Part shown: positions 26,213-34,883 of the stretch, piece by piece | Numbering within the stretch: position 1 is the first letter of the stretch | How the letters are laid out: each line of letters starts with the position of its first letter | Origin: Saprospiraceae bacterium | GTDB taxonomy: Bacteria > Bacteroidota > Bacteroidia > Chitinophagales > Saprospiraceae | Assembly (NCBI GenBank): GCA_016718205.1 | Contig: JADKEB010000033.1 | Span: 654,370 to 718,369, forward strand | Length of the DNA stretch: 64,000 nucleotides | Reading direction: 5' to 3' | Translations under genes and position numbers: made by a program | The notes under the pieces: model-generated | The model's input: the letters and a program-made list of their open reading frames with translations, nothing else | Databases searched by the model: none | Told to the model about the DNA's origin: nothing

Positions 26213-27694
26213 ATGAAAACTATATTACATAAATACTTTTTAATCCTTGATACAGGAAAAATATTGGTGGTCTTTTTTCTACTGACGATGTTTCTACCCA
26301 GAATAGTCAAAAAGGGTATGTTCGGAGATGGATTATTATATTCGTCTATGTCGAGAAACCTTGCTGAAGGAAGAGGCTCATACTGGCAACCCTTTTTTTC
26401 GTCTAGCTATTGGCTGGAAGATATGCCTACAACCTATTTTGAGAATCCTCCACTGATGATATGGGTACAGTCTTTGTTTTTTAAGATATTGGGCGATCAT
26501 TGGTGGACAGAAAAATTGTTTTGTGTAGTTATTCTCATGGTCAATATCTGGATTTTTAAAAAGTTGTGGGTTGCTATTTTTTATCAAAAGATAGAATATC
26601 AAAAGTACTGGCACCTGGTTCCATTTTGGTGGTTCCTGATACCGGTAGTCATATGGGGTAATGTGAATAATCTGATGGACAATATGTTGCTGACCTTTTG
26701 CCTCAGTGCATTATATTTTATTATGAAGTCTATCCAATATGAAAACGTGAATGAAATCAAATATGCCGTTTTAGCAGGTGGTTCAATTTTTTTTGGCGTG
26801 CTCACCAAAGGCCCGGTAGCGTTATATCCAATCGCATTTCCGGCTATTTTATGGCTGACAAATCTCACCACTTTTAGAAGAGCATTTTTAACTTCACTAT
26901 TGAGCTTTTTAGTTGCGTTTGGCATTTTAACATTACTTTTGGCTTTTCAGGCTGAGGCACATTATTTTTTCAATCAGTATTGGGAGCAAAGGCTTAAAGC
27001 AGTGATTACAGGGAGCAGAGATGATATGATTTTGAAGGGTTGGGATAGATTATTTATAGTTAAACAATTGTTGATTGAATTATCTCCGATGATTGGAATA
27101 ATGATTATTGCTGCCATAGTATTGAAGATTAATAAAATTAATTTACTTTTCCAAGACCAGAGAAGAGAAATATTTGCTTTCGTTTTATTGGGCCTTAGTG
27201 CCACACTTCCCATTTTGGCCAGTACAAAACAAAGCGGTATATATCTGATACCTGGTATTCCGATGTTCTCAATTGCCGCAGCTATTATTTCTGTTCCGGT
27301 TTTCAGGTATATTTCTACAACAAAAAAGTGGAACATTTTGAAGTTTAATCTTGGTTATTTCGCTTTTTCCGGATGCATCATTGTCTTGATATTTTCATTC
27401 CTTCAATTTGGCAAACCGGGACGAGAAGAAGCCCTTATCCATGATGTAGAATTATTAAAAAGTCATGTACCTGATGGTTCTAAAGTGGGAGTGTGTAAGG
27501 CAATGATGAGTGAATTTGTTTTACACACATATCTGCAACGAATGAATAAATATGAGCTTACTGATTATACCAACAATCCTGAATATATTCTGTCAGATCA
27601 CTTTTGTGGGAATAAGGACATACCACAACGATGGACAGTATATGATCATCCTGAGGCAGATGAATTTTTATATTTTAAGGTATACAAAAGATAG
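26213..27694 (+). CDS. GT39-like membrane glycosyltransferase (ArnT/PMT family)
   Basis: The 493-residue product has about ten hydrophobic helices. An early loop, GMFGDGLLYSSMSRNLAEGR (Asp about residue 41), fits the catalytic first periplasmic loop of GT-C enzymes, followed by FENPPLMIWVQSLFFK. The family transfers sugars from a polyprenyl-phosphate carrier to proteins or lipid A in the periplasm; the acceptor is unknown. The ATG lies 5 bp after MITE-like element 1, so the native upstream region has been replaced and expression may depend on the element. It converges on dcd. Confidence 0.75.
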   Translation: MKTILHKYFLILDTGKILVVFFLLTMFLPRIVKKGMFGDGLLYSSMSRNLAEGRGSYWQPFFSSSYWLEDMPTTYFENPPLMIWVQSLFFKILGDHWWTEKLFCVVILMVNIWIFKKLWVAIFYQKIEYQKYWHLVPFWWFLIPVVIWGNVNNLMDNMLLTFCLSALYFIMKSIQYENVNEIKYAVLAGGSIFFGVLTKGPVALYPIAFPAILWLTNLTTFRRAFLTSLLSFLVAFGILTLLLAFQAEAHYFFNQYWEQRLKAVITGSRDDMILKGWDRLFIVKQLLIELSPMIGIMIIAAIVLKINKINLLFQDQRREIFAFVLLGLSATLPILASTKQSGIYLIPGIPMFSIAAAIISVPVFRYISTTKKWNILKFNLGYFAFSGCIIVLIFSFLQFGKPGREEALIHDVELLKSHVPDGSKVGVCKAMMSEFVLHTYLQRMNKYELTDYTNNPEYILSDHFCGNKDIPQRWTVYDHPEADEFLYFKVYKR

Positions 27695-27706
27695 ATCGTA
27701 TTATTT

Positions 27707-28243
27707 CTAAAACTTATTTTTCCACATCATACTTTCTACCGGTTTTTCGGTGCGTTGATTGTATTTGGCGTTAGATTTTTTATCGTAGTAGTTTTCGATG
27801 TCGCCATCCACTTTAAAGTATATGAGTTGGCCTATGGGCATACCGGCATATACCCTGACCGGCTGCACACAGGAGATTTCCAGCGTCCATGTATTGCAAA
27901 AGCCCACATCACCTTTGCCGGCGGTAGCATGGATGTCGATGCCGAGCCTCCCGATAGATGACTTTCCTTCCAGAAAAGGGACTGTCTGATGGGTCTCAGT
28001 ATATTCTTCAGTCACACCCAGATATAAAGTGCCTGGTTGGAGAACAAATCCATCTTCTCCAATCTCAAAATGACGGATGGTATTGTGCTTTTTGGCGTCC
28101 AGTTCATGATTTTCATATACCGCCAGCCATTTTCCGAGATGTACATCGTAAGAATTGGTACCAAGACAGTCAGCCCTGAATGGGTCAATGACGATATTGC
28201 CATTTTCAATGCTTTTGAGTATTTCTATATCTGAAAGAATCAT
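27707..28243 (-). CDS. dcd: dCTP deaminase
   Basis: The 178-residue product begins MILSDIEILKSIENGNIVID, with GTNSYDVHLG and the catalytic FLEGKSSIGRLGIDIHATAG of dCTP deaminases (Glu in EGKSS, Arg in GRLG). VRVYAGMPIGQLIYF and YNQRTEKP follow. It deaminates dCTP to dUTP for dTMP synthesis. Length is normal. On the minus strand TATCTTCG (28263-28270) resembles a -7 box just upstream. It is monocistronic, convergent with the glycosyltransferase. Confidence 0.92.
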   Translation of the reverse strand: MILSDIEILKSIENGNIVIDPFRADCLGTNSYDVHLGKWLAVYENHELDAKKHNTIRHFEIGEDGFVLQPGTLYLGVTEEYTETHQTVPFLEGKSSIGRLGIDIHATAGKGDVGFCNTWTLEISCVQPVRVYAGMPIGQLIYFKVDGDIENYYDKKSNAKYNQRTEKPVESMMWKNKF

Positions 28244-28396
28244 ATATTGCTAAAATTTTGTGCGAAGATAATGAAGATGTAGACTTTTAAACCGAAATCA
28301 GAGCCACGAATGGATAGAAATAGAATTTTGTTTACATAAATATCAGTATTTTTCTAACTTTCGACCTACATATACGGACATGATTATTGTATATTA

Positions 28397-28912
28397 TTGA
28401 TATTCAAAGCACATGCACAAGGACCACTAAAAAACTCCATGGATATTCGCTTCGGATATGGAGGAATTGATGGATTGTCGGGTATGACTTTTTTATCAGC
28501 AGCTTATGGCTTAGACATCAAAAGAGGATTCATTTTAAAAGGAAACTATATGAAAGGAACCGGTATTAAATCGTATTCAACTTTGGGCCACCAATCAGAA
28601 ACTAAATTGTTAAATATATATGGCATAAGCCTTCAAAAAGCCGTCAATACAAGCGGTTCATCGAGTATCAATCTTGCTTTAGGATATAGATACATTAACC
28701 AATCAGGGTCTTTTCTTTTTAACGCAACTACAAATCCTAATGGGACTGTTATTTTTGACGGCGTTCAAAACACCTCTACCCACCATGGTGTCGATGTGGA
28801 CCTTTCTTATGTTGTAAATATTCATGAAAGGGTGGGAGTATATGCCGGAGCAAATTTTACCACCAGCATTTCTATGTTTTCAGTCAACTTTGGAAGCAGG
28901 GTTTATTTTTGA
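28397..28912 (+). CDS. Putative small outer-membrane beta-barrel protein, uncertain N-terminus
   Basis: The frame gives 171 residues of strand-rich sequence (SMDIRFGYGGIDGLSGMTFL, SSINLALGYRYINQSGSF, GVYAGANFTTSISMFSVNFG) ending in RVYF, typical of a small barrel. The N-terminus (IFKAHAQG) looks like the end of a signal peptide, but the hydrophobic part is missing. An ATG at 28380 starts MIIVYY in another frame and then stops. Loss of 2 nt near 28390 would join it as MIIVLLIFKAHAQ. Either the gene is slightly damaged or TTG 28397 is used. Confidence 0.5.
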   Translation: MIFKAHAQGPLKNSMDIRFGYGGIDGLSGMTFLSAAYGLDIKRGFILKGNYMKGTGIKSYSTLGHQSETKLLNIYGISLQKAVNTSGSSSINLALGYRYINQSGSFLFNATTNPNGTVIFDGVQNTSTHHGVDVDLSYVVNIHERVGVYAGANFTTSISMFSVNFGSRVYF

Positions 28913-29065
28913 CATTTTATGAGCATAGTTTTGGTCGTTTTCAGGTGCTTGTGTAAAAATGAATGCCAAACCAACAACTCATACAAGATGTATTTTTTAC
29001 CTTTGTACAGATTTGTAAAAAAATGAAAATTTACTGATTCCTTGGAATTCAAAAGTAGCCATAAA

Positions 29066-29902
29066 ATGATACGATTTTTATTTACTTGCATTTTTGCAGT
29101 ACGGTTTTCCGTTTGTTGCGGGCACTCTCAAATTTTTGATTACGATAATGATAAAAAGCCATTATTCGGTATAAGTCTGCATTCCGGTCTTTTTTTGATA
29201 AATGCGGATATCGACGGAGCAGGGCAAGGTGTGGGAGTAGGAATTCAGATTCCTGCAAACACTATTTTATCTGTACGAGCCAATGCTTATTTTGCATCCG
29301 GAAAAGGTGTCGGAGTCCAATCGTACCAACACTCATCATTCGGTGGCGGCCTTGTGGAGTCGGTATTTGAGCCATATCGTAATGTAAAAGATGGATGGTA
29401 TCCAAGTTATCAATATCAGAAGGTTGTAGTAGAAATGGAAGGACTATTGAATGTTTTGAAGTTAATCAATAAAAGTTATGATTTGGACTTTGAGTATCTG
29501 GATGTTTATATTTTGGGTAGTTTGGGATTATTCGGAAAGCAAACAAGACTTGATATGCTTGATAATCAAGGTTTACCATATACAAATCTGCAGTCAAAAG
29601 TTGGTTCCGGACTGAGTATTAATACTAGAAAGGGCAGAGATCAAATCAAAAAAAATGTCAGATCTATTTATGATGGAGATTATGAAACTGAAATACAATA
29701 TCCTGGCAACCTCACTCTCTCCTATGGTGGTGGATTTGCTTTTAATTTGAATAAGTCAATTTCAGTTGGTATTGAACATAAGTTTATTATTTACCCGGAT
29801 GTAGATTATATTGATGGCATCAGATTTAGGACAAGCCTTGATCAGCCCCTATCAAAAGATAAAGCAAGTTACACCAATTTGTTTTTGATGATTAAAATTT
29901 GA
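29066..29902 (+). CDS. Outer-membrane barrel protein resembling the N-terminal domain of OmpA-family porins
   Basis: From the ATG at 29066 the product is 278 residues with a signal peptide (MIRFLFTCIFAVRFSVCCGH). A barrel-like region contains YILGSLGLFGKQTRLDMLDN and KSISVGIEHKFIIYPDVDYI, patterns seen in barrel domains of Bacteroidota OmpA-like proteins. Unlike those, it lacks the C-terminal peptidoglycan-binding OmpA domain and ends LFLMIKI. The frame extends to 29042, but that leader is not signal-like. The gap to the next gene (29903-30103) holds nothing clear. Confidence 0.55.
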   Translation: MIRFLFTCIFAVRFSVCCGHSQIFDYDNDKKPLFGISLHSGLFLINADIDGAGQGVGVGIQIPANTILSVRANAYFASGKGVGVQSYQHSSFGGGLVESVFEPYRNVKDGWYPSYQYQKVVVEMEGLLNVLKLINKSYDLDFEYLDVYILGSLGLFGKQTRLDMLDNQGLPYTNLQSKVGSGLSINTRKGRDQIKKNVRSIYDGDYETEIQYPGNLTLSYGGGFAFNLNKSISVGIEHKFIIYPDVDYIDGIRFRTSLDQPLSKDKASYTNLFLMIKI

Positions 29903-30103
29903 GCCATATGTGAAGTGTCCCGCGCTTTTAACATATTATAGTGATCTTCCCTTATAGGGATTGAGCGTGCCTGCCAAGACACGGAGCCCTGATAAAGATG
30001 AGCTTTTACTAATTTGTACAATTTTTTATGCTCATATTTTAGGCCTACTCTTAGTGCAATCATTTGTAATTGTCTATTATTGTGGTAAAAAAGCCCAAAA
30101 AAA

Positions 30104-31030
30104 ATGTCAAATAGCAGGTATGGCCTAAAAGGTGGAAGCACATTTCAAATTTCTCTCTTAAGCATTGGAGTGATCCTGATAACTTTACTATGGATATTGA
30201 TCAGTCTATCCGGATGTAAATCAAAAGCACGAAATGAGCAAGGTACCATAGATCATTGTGCTGTGGTCCGATCGTCAGATGAGACCAACATTGATACTTA
30301 TCTGTCTTTTTTAGACTCCATGACTGACAGAACTTCCGGTGCATTTGTATTGGAAGATGGTGACGGATCCATGATAGCAAGGGCCTGGCTTACAGCACAT
30401 GCTATGCGGAATATCGACATACAATATTTTATCTTTTCTGTAGACAATATCGGCCTGATTGCTTGTGACTATTTGGTGAGGGCAGCAGATCGTGGTGTCA
30501 AAGTCAGGATTCTAGTAGATGATATTATGATGGATGCTGATGCTGAAGACATCATGATCATGGATGCGCATCCCAATATAGAAATCAAAATTTACAATCC
30601 CGGAATCAATATCGGTAAAAACCTGTTTCAGAAACTGACAAAAGTAGTAACTGATTTTCGGGGTATCAATCAGCGGATGCACAATAAAATATTTATGGCA
30701 GACGACAAGACTGTCATCACCGGTGGCAGAAATATAGCCGACGAATATTTTGATTATGACCATGCGTACAATTTTAGAGATAGAGATATCTTTCTGTTGG
30801 GTAGGATATGCACACCTGTCAAAAAGTCTTTTGAATCCTTTTGGTCGCACCCATTGAGTGTACCTGTAAACGAAATCCTGACTGATGATTACAACATAAC
30901 TTATCATACAAAAATATATGACAAACTACATCAATACGCTTGTGATACGACCAATTACTGGCCCCAAATCAGAAAAAGGATAGCCAATATTCCCGAAATT
31001 TTTCAATCAATTGTCTGGAAGGCGATATGA
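30104..31030 (+). CDS. Phospholipase D-family protein, N-terminal half (first HKD motif)
   Basis: The 308-residue frame has a membrane anchor or lipoprotein-like leader (TLLWILISLSGC) and a PLD domain. The domain has TSGAFVLEDGDGSMIARAWL, DIQYFIFSVDNIGLI and the HKD motif HNKIFMADDKTVITGGRNIA (His193), resembling ClsC-type cardiolipin synthases. PLD enzymes of this type need two HKD motifs; the second is in the next frame. The frame stops at TGA 31028-31030, overlapping the next ATG (ATGA). Confidence 0.8.
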   Translation: MSNSRYGLKGGSTFQISLLSIGVILITLLWILISLSGCKSKARNEQGTIDHCAVVRSSDETNIDTYLSFLDSMTDRTSGAFVLEDGDGSMIARAWLTAHAMRNIDIQYFIFSVDNIGLIACDYLVRAADRGVKVRILVDDIMMDADAEDIMIMDAHPNIEIKIYNPGINIGKNLFQKLTKVVTDFRGINQRMHNKIFMADDKTVITGGRNIADEYFDYDHAYNFRDRDIFLLGRICTPVKKSFESFWSHPLSVPVNEILTDDYNITYHTKIYDKLHQYACDTTNYWPQIRKRIANIPEIFQSIVWKAI

Positions 31031-31695
31031 CGTGGTCAGACAGCATCACTTATATCTCCGATGATCCCGGAAAAAATGATGGTACACAAGGCTTGTCCGG
31101 AAGTGGCAAGACCACTGAAGCACTCATCGCATTGGTTAAAGGTGCCAAAAAAACGATCGACATCCAATCACCTTATTTAGTCACCACGGTTGAAAGCAGA
31201 AAACTTTTTGCAGATGCTGTAGCCCGCGGTGTAAAAGTACGTATCCTGACCAATAGTCTCGCATCTACAGACAATCTGGAAGCATTCAGCGGATATCAGC
31301 GAGACAGAAAATTACTACTTAAAACCGGAGTGAAAATTTTTGAATTCAGGCCCGATGCGGCTTGTCGTAAACGACTCATGACGGGAGCACTGAGAGAAAA
31401 ACCTGATTTTCAGCCGGTCTTCGGCCTGCATGCCAAGTCTATGACCTTGGATGGGCAAACTACTGTGATCGGCACATTCAATTTGGATCCTCGCAGTACG
31501 CATCTCAATACCGAGTGTATGGTAGTCATCCACGATCAACGACTGACCCAAAAAGTGAATCTGAGATTTGAAGATGAGTTTAAGCCCGAAAACTCATGGG
31601 CAACCACACCTGCCTGGAATCCCGACCACTTGGTGGACCTGAAAAAACGTGCAGGAACATTTGTGCGCAAGGTAGTTCCTAAAGCGATATTGTAG
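31027..31695 (+). CDS. Phospholipase D-family protein, C-terminal half (second HKD motif)
   Basis: The 222-residue frame continues the family directly (TWSDSITYISDDPGKNDG, KTIDIQSPYLVTT, ARGVKVRILTNSLASTDN) and holds the second HKD motif HAKSMTLDGQTTVIGTFNLD (His135 of this frame). Together the two halves make about 530 residues, the normal ClsC-like length. So this is one gene split by a 1-nt shift, or two coupled subunits through ATGA. The substrate would be phospholipid in the inner membrane or periplasm. Confidence 0.8.
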   Translation: MTWSDSITYISDDPGKNDGTQGLSGSGKTTEALIALVKGAKKTIDIQSPYLVTTVESRKLFADAVARGVKVRILTNSLASTDNLEAFSGYQRDRKLLLKTGVKIFEFRPDAACRKRLMTGALREKPDFQPVFGLHAKSMTLDGQTTVIGTFNLDPRSTHLNTECMVVIHDQRLTQKVNLRFEDEFKPENSWATTPAWNPDHLVDLKKRAGTFVRKVVPKAIL

Positions 31696-31825
31696 AGTCA
31701 TTATAGGCAAAAGAAAGTGGTATGGGGAAAATACAGGTTTTTAATATCTGTATGTATGTTATGTTAGCCATTTTTTGCAAACCATAGTAATTGCAATGTC
31801 AATTAGTTAAGGCCATATTATGAAG

Positions 31826-31892
31826 TCCTTCCCTTCGAAGCCCTTCGAAGGGAAGGATTTAGCCTGCCTGCCCAACGGTACGGCGAGGCAGG
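31826..31892. repeat. Two adjacent hairpin repeats after the phospholipase D gene
   Basis: TCCTTCCCTTCGAAG (31826-31840) and CTTCGAAGGGAAGGA (31843-31857) form a perfect 15-bp inverted repeat with a 2-base spacer. It is followed by CCTGCCT...AGGCAGG (31863-31892). There is no T run directly after either, so they look like dispersed palindromic repeats rather than standard terminators. They lie between converging genes. Confidence 0.45.
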
Positions 31893-31945
31893 GATGGGTA
31901 AAAACAAGTAAAAATACTTTAACTAAACGACATTAGTACTAACTA

Positions 31946-34327
31946 TCATATCTCCCTGGTATTTTCATCATCATTTCTTTTCTTGGTAGGTATCCCAAAA
32001 TTATACCTTATCGTAGCCCCAAATCGCTGATTATCATTGTACTGCTGACCTTGAAAGAGGATATTACCTTGTTGTAGTTTGAATGAATTTTCCATGGTCC
32101 TGAACACATCTCTGGCATATACTGAGATCATTAGTTTCTTTTTCAAAAGCTGCTGATTAAAACTAAGGTTCAATTGTCCGAAATTTTCTAATTCCAATAG
32201 ATTTCGCTGACCTTTGATGAGCATAAATCCTTGCAATGAAACGGACGTATTACTTGAAAATTTGTATCTGTGAAAAGTAAAAAATTGCCAACTTCCTCTG
32301 GTAAAACTAATTGGGGACCCATTATAAAGGCCTTCATATTTCAAATGATTGTATTGGCCGCCCACCACAAAAAAATACTTAAACACAGGCGGTATAGCTC
32401 CGGTAAACTTAAAATACGATTCGTCTGTTTTTCCTATGTTGTCAAAAGTATTGACAGTAAGGTCAGGATTATTAGGATCGTTGTACAATACGTTAGAAAT
32501 GATGCCTGTAGTATAATTTTTACCAAAAGCCAGGACTTCTACATCATCAAATCCTATCTTAAATTCAACATTATTTGTAAATTGTGGGTTTAGGGCAGGA
32601 TTGCCTGCACGATAATTGTACAAGTCCAGAATGGTAATAGCCGGATTAAGATTTTGATAACTTGGCCTGCTTAAAGTTCTTCTGTACGTCAATGTTCCTT
32701 TCATCGGATAGGTCGCAATTTTCAAGAGATCCCTACTTATAAACAAATATGGGAAAAAGTCGGCTCGTAGTACCTTAAAGCTGGTATCAGAAGGAATTGT
32801 CTGTAAGCCTTTCATATCGGTGGACTCGAACCTGACTCCCGTTGTTAAAGATACTTTATTAGCAAAATTTTTAGATATTTGGCCGTAAGCCGCAAAAAGA
32901 TGCTCATCAAACTTGTAAGCATTATTTCGATCTTTGTCTGATACGGTTCCACCTTGTCCGTCATTGATGAGAAAATCAACCGCACTTTTGAAATTCTGAA
33001 TATTTGATTTTATACCTGTTTCAAGTCTGAAATCTTTTTTAAACTCTTTAGTTACATCTATTTGAGCTAAAATAAACGTCCGCCTTCTTTGCGATTCGCC
33101 CGATCCGATTATAGGCGAAAGTTGGGGAAATCTAAAGTTATTTTGATATTCCTGTGTATTGTCATTCCAGGATTGTCCGAAGCTCAATTTGAAATTGACA
33201 TCCGAATTGGCGGTATCCAACTTATAGATGAGACCCAAATCGTTGTTGTGACTAATAAAAGGTGTACGATTTTCCACCAGGTTTTGCATATTTGTTAGTT
33301 CTTTTCCTTCAAAAGTGGTGGTGTTATTTTCAAATGTTGAATTTGACTTAGATACACTGCCATTGATTCTCGAATCCATCGTCCATGACCATTTACTATT
33401 CACTTCCTGATTGAACCCAAAGCCCAGAAATCCATTATGTTCTTTGCGTTCTGTATCGCCTTTTTGCAACAAAACAAAGGGAGCATTTGATCGTCTTTCA
33501 GAATTTAAGTCATCAAGACCGGCATTCTGGTTAGCACTTAGGTTGATATAGTAACCACTCTTTGATCCTGTATCATAAATATTTAAACCTCCGAATCTGT
33601 TACCGGCTTTTCCTTGGTTAAAACCTATGTTAGTGCTTCCAAATCTTCCTATTTTAACACCTTTTTTCAAGACTACATTGACTACTCCACCTGTACTGGC
33701 CGCGTCAAATTTAGTAGAAGGATTGCGAATGATTTCTATCCTTTGAATATTGTCCGGCGGCAAACTTCTCAGTATATTGGCGATGTCAGAGGAGCTAAGT
33801 CTCTGCTCGCGACCGTTGATGTATATTGTCGCAGGGTTGGAATTGCCAAGAAAAATTCCACCTTGATCATCTACAAAAAGACCGGGCGTGGAGGTCAATA
33901 GCTCTAAAGTATTCGTCACAGAGCCCAATAAAGGTTCAGGGTCAACAATCGTCCTTTCTCCATCTTGTCTTATCAAAGGACGCCTGCTGACTACCTGTAC
34001 TTCATTAAGCAAATTAATTGCTTCCTTCATAGTAATTTCAATCGGCGTATTGATTTCTTTTACCATTATTGTGTTGGTGATCGTTTCATAACCTATGTAG
34101 CTTACCTCATAAGAGTATTTTCCTGGTTTTTCAACTTTGATGGTGGCGAGGCCATCTATTTCTGCTGACCCAATTACTTTCAAACTATCTACTGCCCTTC
34201 TCAAAGTCACATTGGCGCCTGGTAAAGAATAACCATCCTTATCATTGATCCTGAAAATGATGGTTTGGCTATTTAAAAAAGAAAATGTGTTCAGGCACAA
34301 CAACGTAAATATCAAAAATTTAAACAT
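31946..34327 (-). CDS. TonB-dependent outer-membrane receptor (OMP_b-brl_3 type)
   Basis: The 793-residue product has a signal peptide (MFKFLIFTLLCLNTFSF), a carboxypeptidase-regulatory-like beta-sandwich (about 20-105, DKDGYSLPGANVTLRRAVDS) and a plug domain (about 110-220, TIYINGREQRLSS and VVNVVLKKG). The long barrel has the OMP_b-brl_3 pattern (YRRTLSRPSYQNLNPAITIL, RAGNPALNPQFTNNVEFKIG). Such receptors import unknown ligands with TonB energy. It is not a SusC-type protein and is transcribed away from the susD remnant. The start-codon region matches the end of the GAGTATG repeat family over 18 nt (see findings). Confidence 0.85.
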   Translation of the reverse strand: MFKFLIFTLLCLNTFSFLNSQTIIFRINDKDGYSLPGANVTLRRAVDSLKVIGSAEIDGLATIKVEKPGKYSYEVSYIGYETITNTIMVKEINTPIEITMKEAINLLNEVQVVSRRPLIRQDGERTIVDPEPLLGSVTNTLELLTSTPGLFVDDQGGIFLGNSNPATIYINGREQRLSSSDIANILRSLPPDNIQRIEIIRNPSTKFDAASTGGVVNVVLKKGVKIGRFGSTNIGFNQGKAGNRFGGLNIYDTGSKSGYYINLSANQNAGLDDLNSERRSNAPFVLLQKGDTERKEHNGFLGFGFNQEVNSKWSWTMDSRINGSVSKSNSTFENNTTTFEGKELTNMQNLVENRTPFISHNNDLGLIYKLDTANSDVNFKLSFGQSWNDNTQEYQNNFRFPQLSPIIGSGESQRRRTFILAQIDVTKEFKKDFRLETGIKSNIQNFKSAVDFLINDGQGGTVSDKDRNNAYKFDEHLFAAYGQISKNFANKVSLTTGVRFESTDMKGLQTIPSDTSFKVLRADFFPYLFISRDLLKIATYPMKGTLTYRRTLSRPSYQNLNPAITILDLYNYRAGNPALNPQFTNNVEFKIGFDDVEVLAFGKNYTTGIISNVLYNDPNNPDLTVNTFDNIGKTDESYFKFTGAIPPVFKYFFVVGGQYNHLKYEGLYNGSPISFTRGSWQFFTFHRYKFSSNTSVSLQGFMLIKGQRNLLELENFGQLNLSFNQQLLKKKLMISVYARDVFRTMENSFKLQQGNILFQGQQYNDNQRFGATIRYNFGIPTKKRNDDENTREI

Positions 34328-34496
34328 ACTTCTACTTTTTGTAAAATGTTAATAACGTACAGAAAGGAAGTTCTGTTGCGAAAATCCATTGACAAGAGTC
34401 TTTGACGAAGAGAAGGAGTACTTTAAATCAAGGTTAGCTTAACGTATTGATTTGCAAAATTCCTTGGTTTGGATATAATGAAATGTAACCCTGCAC

Positions 34497-34726
34497 TAGT
34501 GCTCTGTCCAGATAATAAGTTAAATTAAAATGAGAGTTATTTTTTTGAAGATCAAGAAGAAGAGCGTAAAGAAATCGTCGCAAACGATTTTAGCTCTGAA
34601 CTGTGGGCTCCGTACCACAGCTTAGACTACATGATATAAATGTTCTATGTACGGCGAGTATTTTTAACGCAGATATTCGGAAAAAGAACCACATTTAATT
34701 AAGTTCTTTATCTTGACAGAGCACTA
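34497..34726. mobile_element. MITE-like element A (TAGTGCTCTGTC ends)
   Basis: TAGTGCTCTGTCCAGATAA at the left is repeated in inverted form at the right (ending TTATCTTGACAGAGCACTA), with imperfect pairing continuing about 30 bp inward. The core holds hairpins, including AGAGC...GCTCT around 34562-34598 and CTGTGG/CCACAG (34601-34620). No coding frame is present. Its left neighbour (34478-34490, AATGAAATGTAACC) resembles the end of element B, suggesting nested insertion. Confidence 0.55.
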
Positions 34727-34728
34727 TA

Positions 34729-34883
34729 GGTGCATTTCATTTTTTCGCACTGTGCTCGATTTCTTATCAAGTTTCGTTTGTTCGTCGTAGCTTTTAGCTA
34801 CGATGCAATATATTAAGGCATCTTGCCTGAATCGCAAAAAAAATGGGTGATTTTTAATGTGAGACGAAAAAATGAAATACACC
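34729..34883. mobile_element. MITE-like element B (GGTGCATTTCATTTTTTCG ends)
   Basis: The left end GGTGCATTTCATTTTTTCG (34729-34747) is inverted at the right as CGAAAAAATGAAATACACC (34865-34883), 18 of 19 positions matching. The 155-bp element has internal hairpins CGTAGCT/AGCTACG (34786-34802) and AGGCA/TGCCT (34817-34829). It ends exactly where recognisable SusD coding sequence begins. The rest of the gap 34328-34496 has no gene. Confidence 0.55.

Noticed and set aside
29869..30141. 90-residue minus-strand frame before the phospholipase D gene
   Set aside because: It overlaps the ends of two better-supported genes and shows no recognisable domain.
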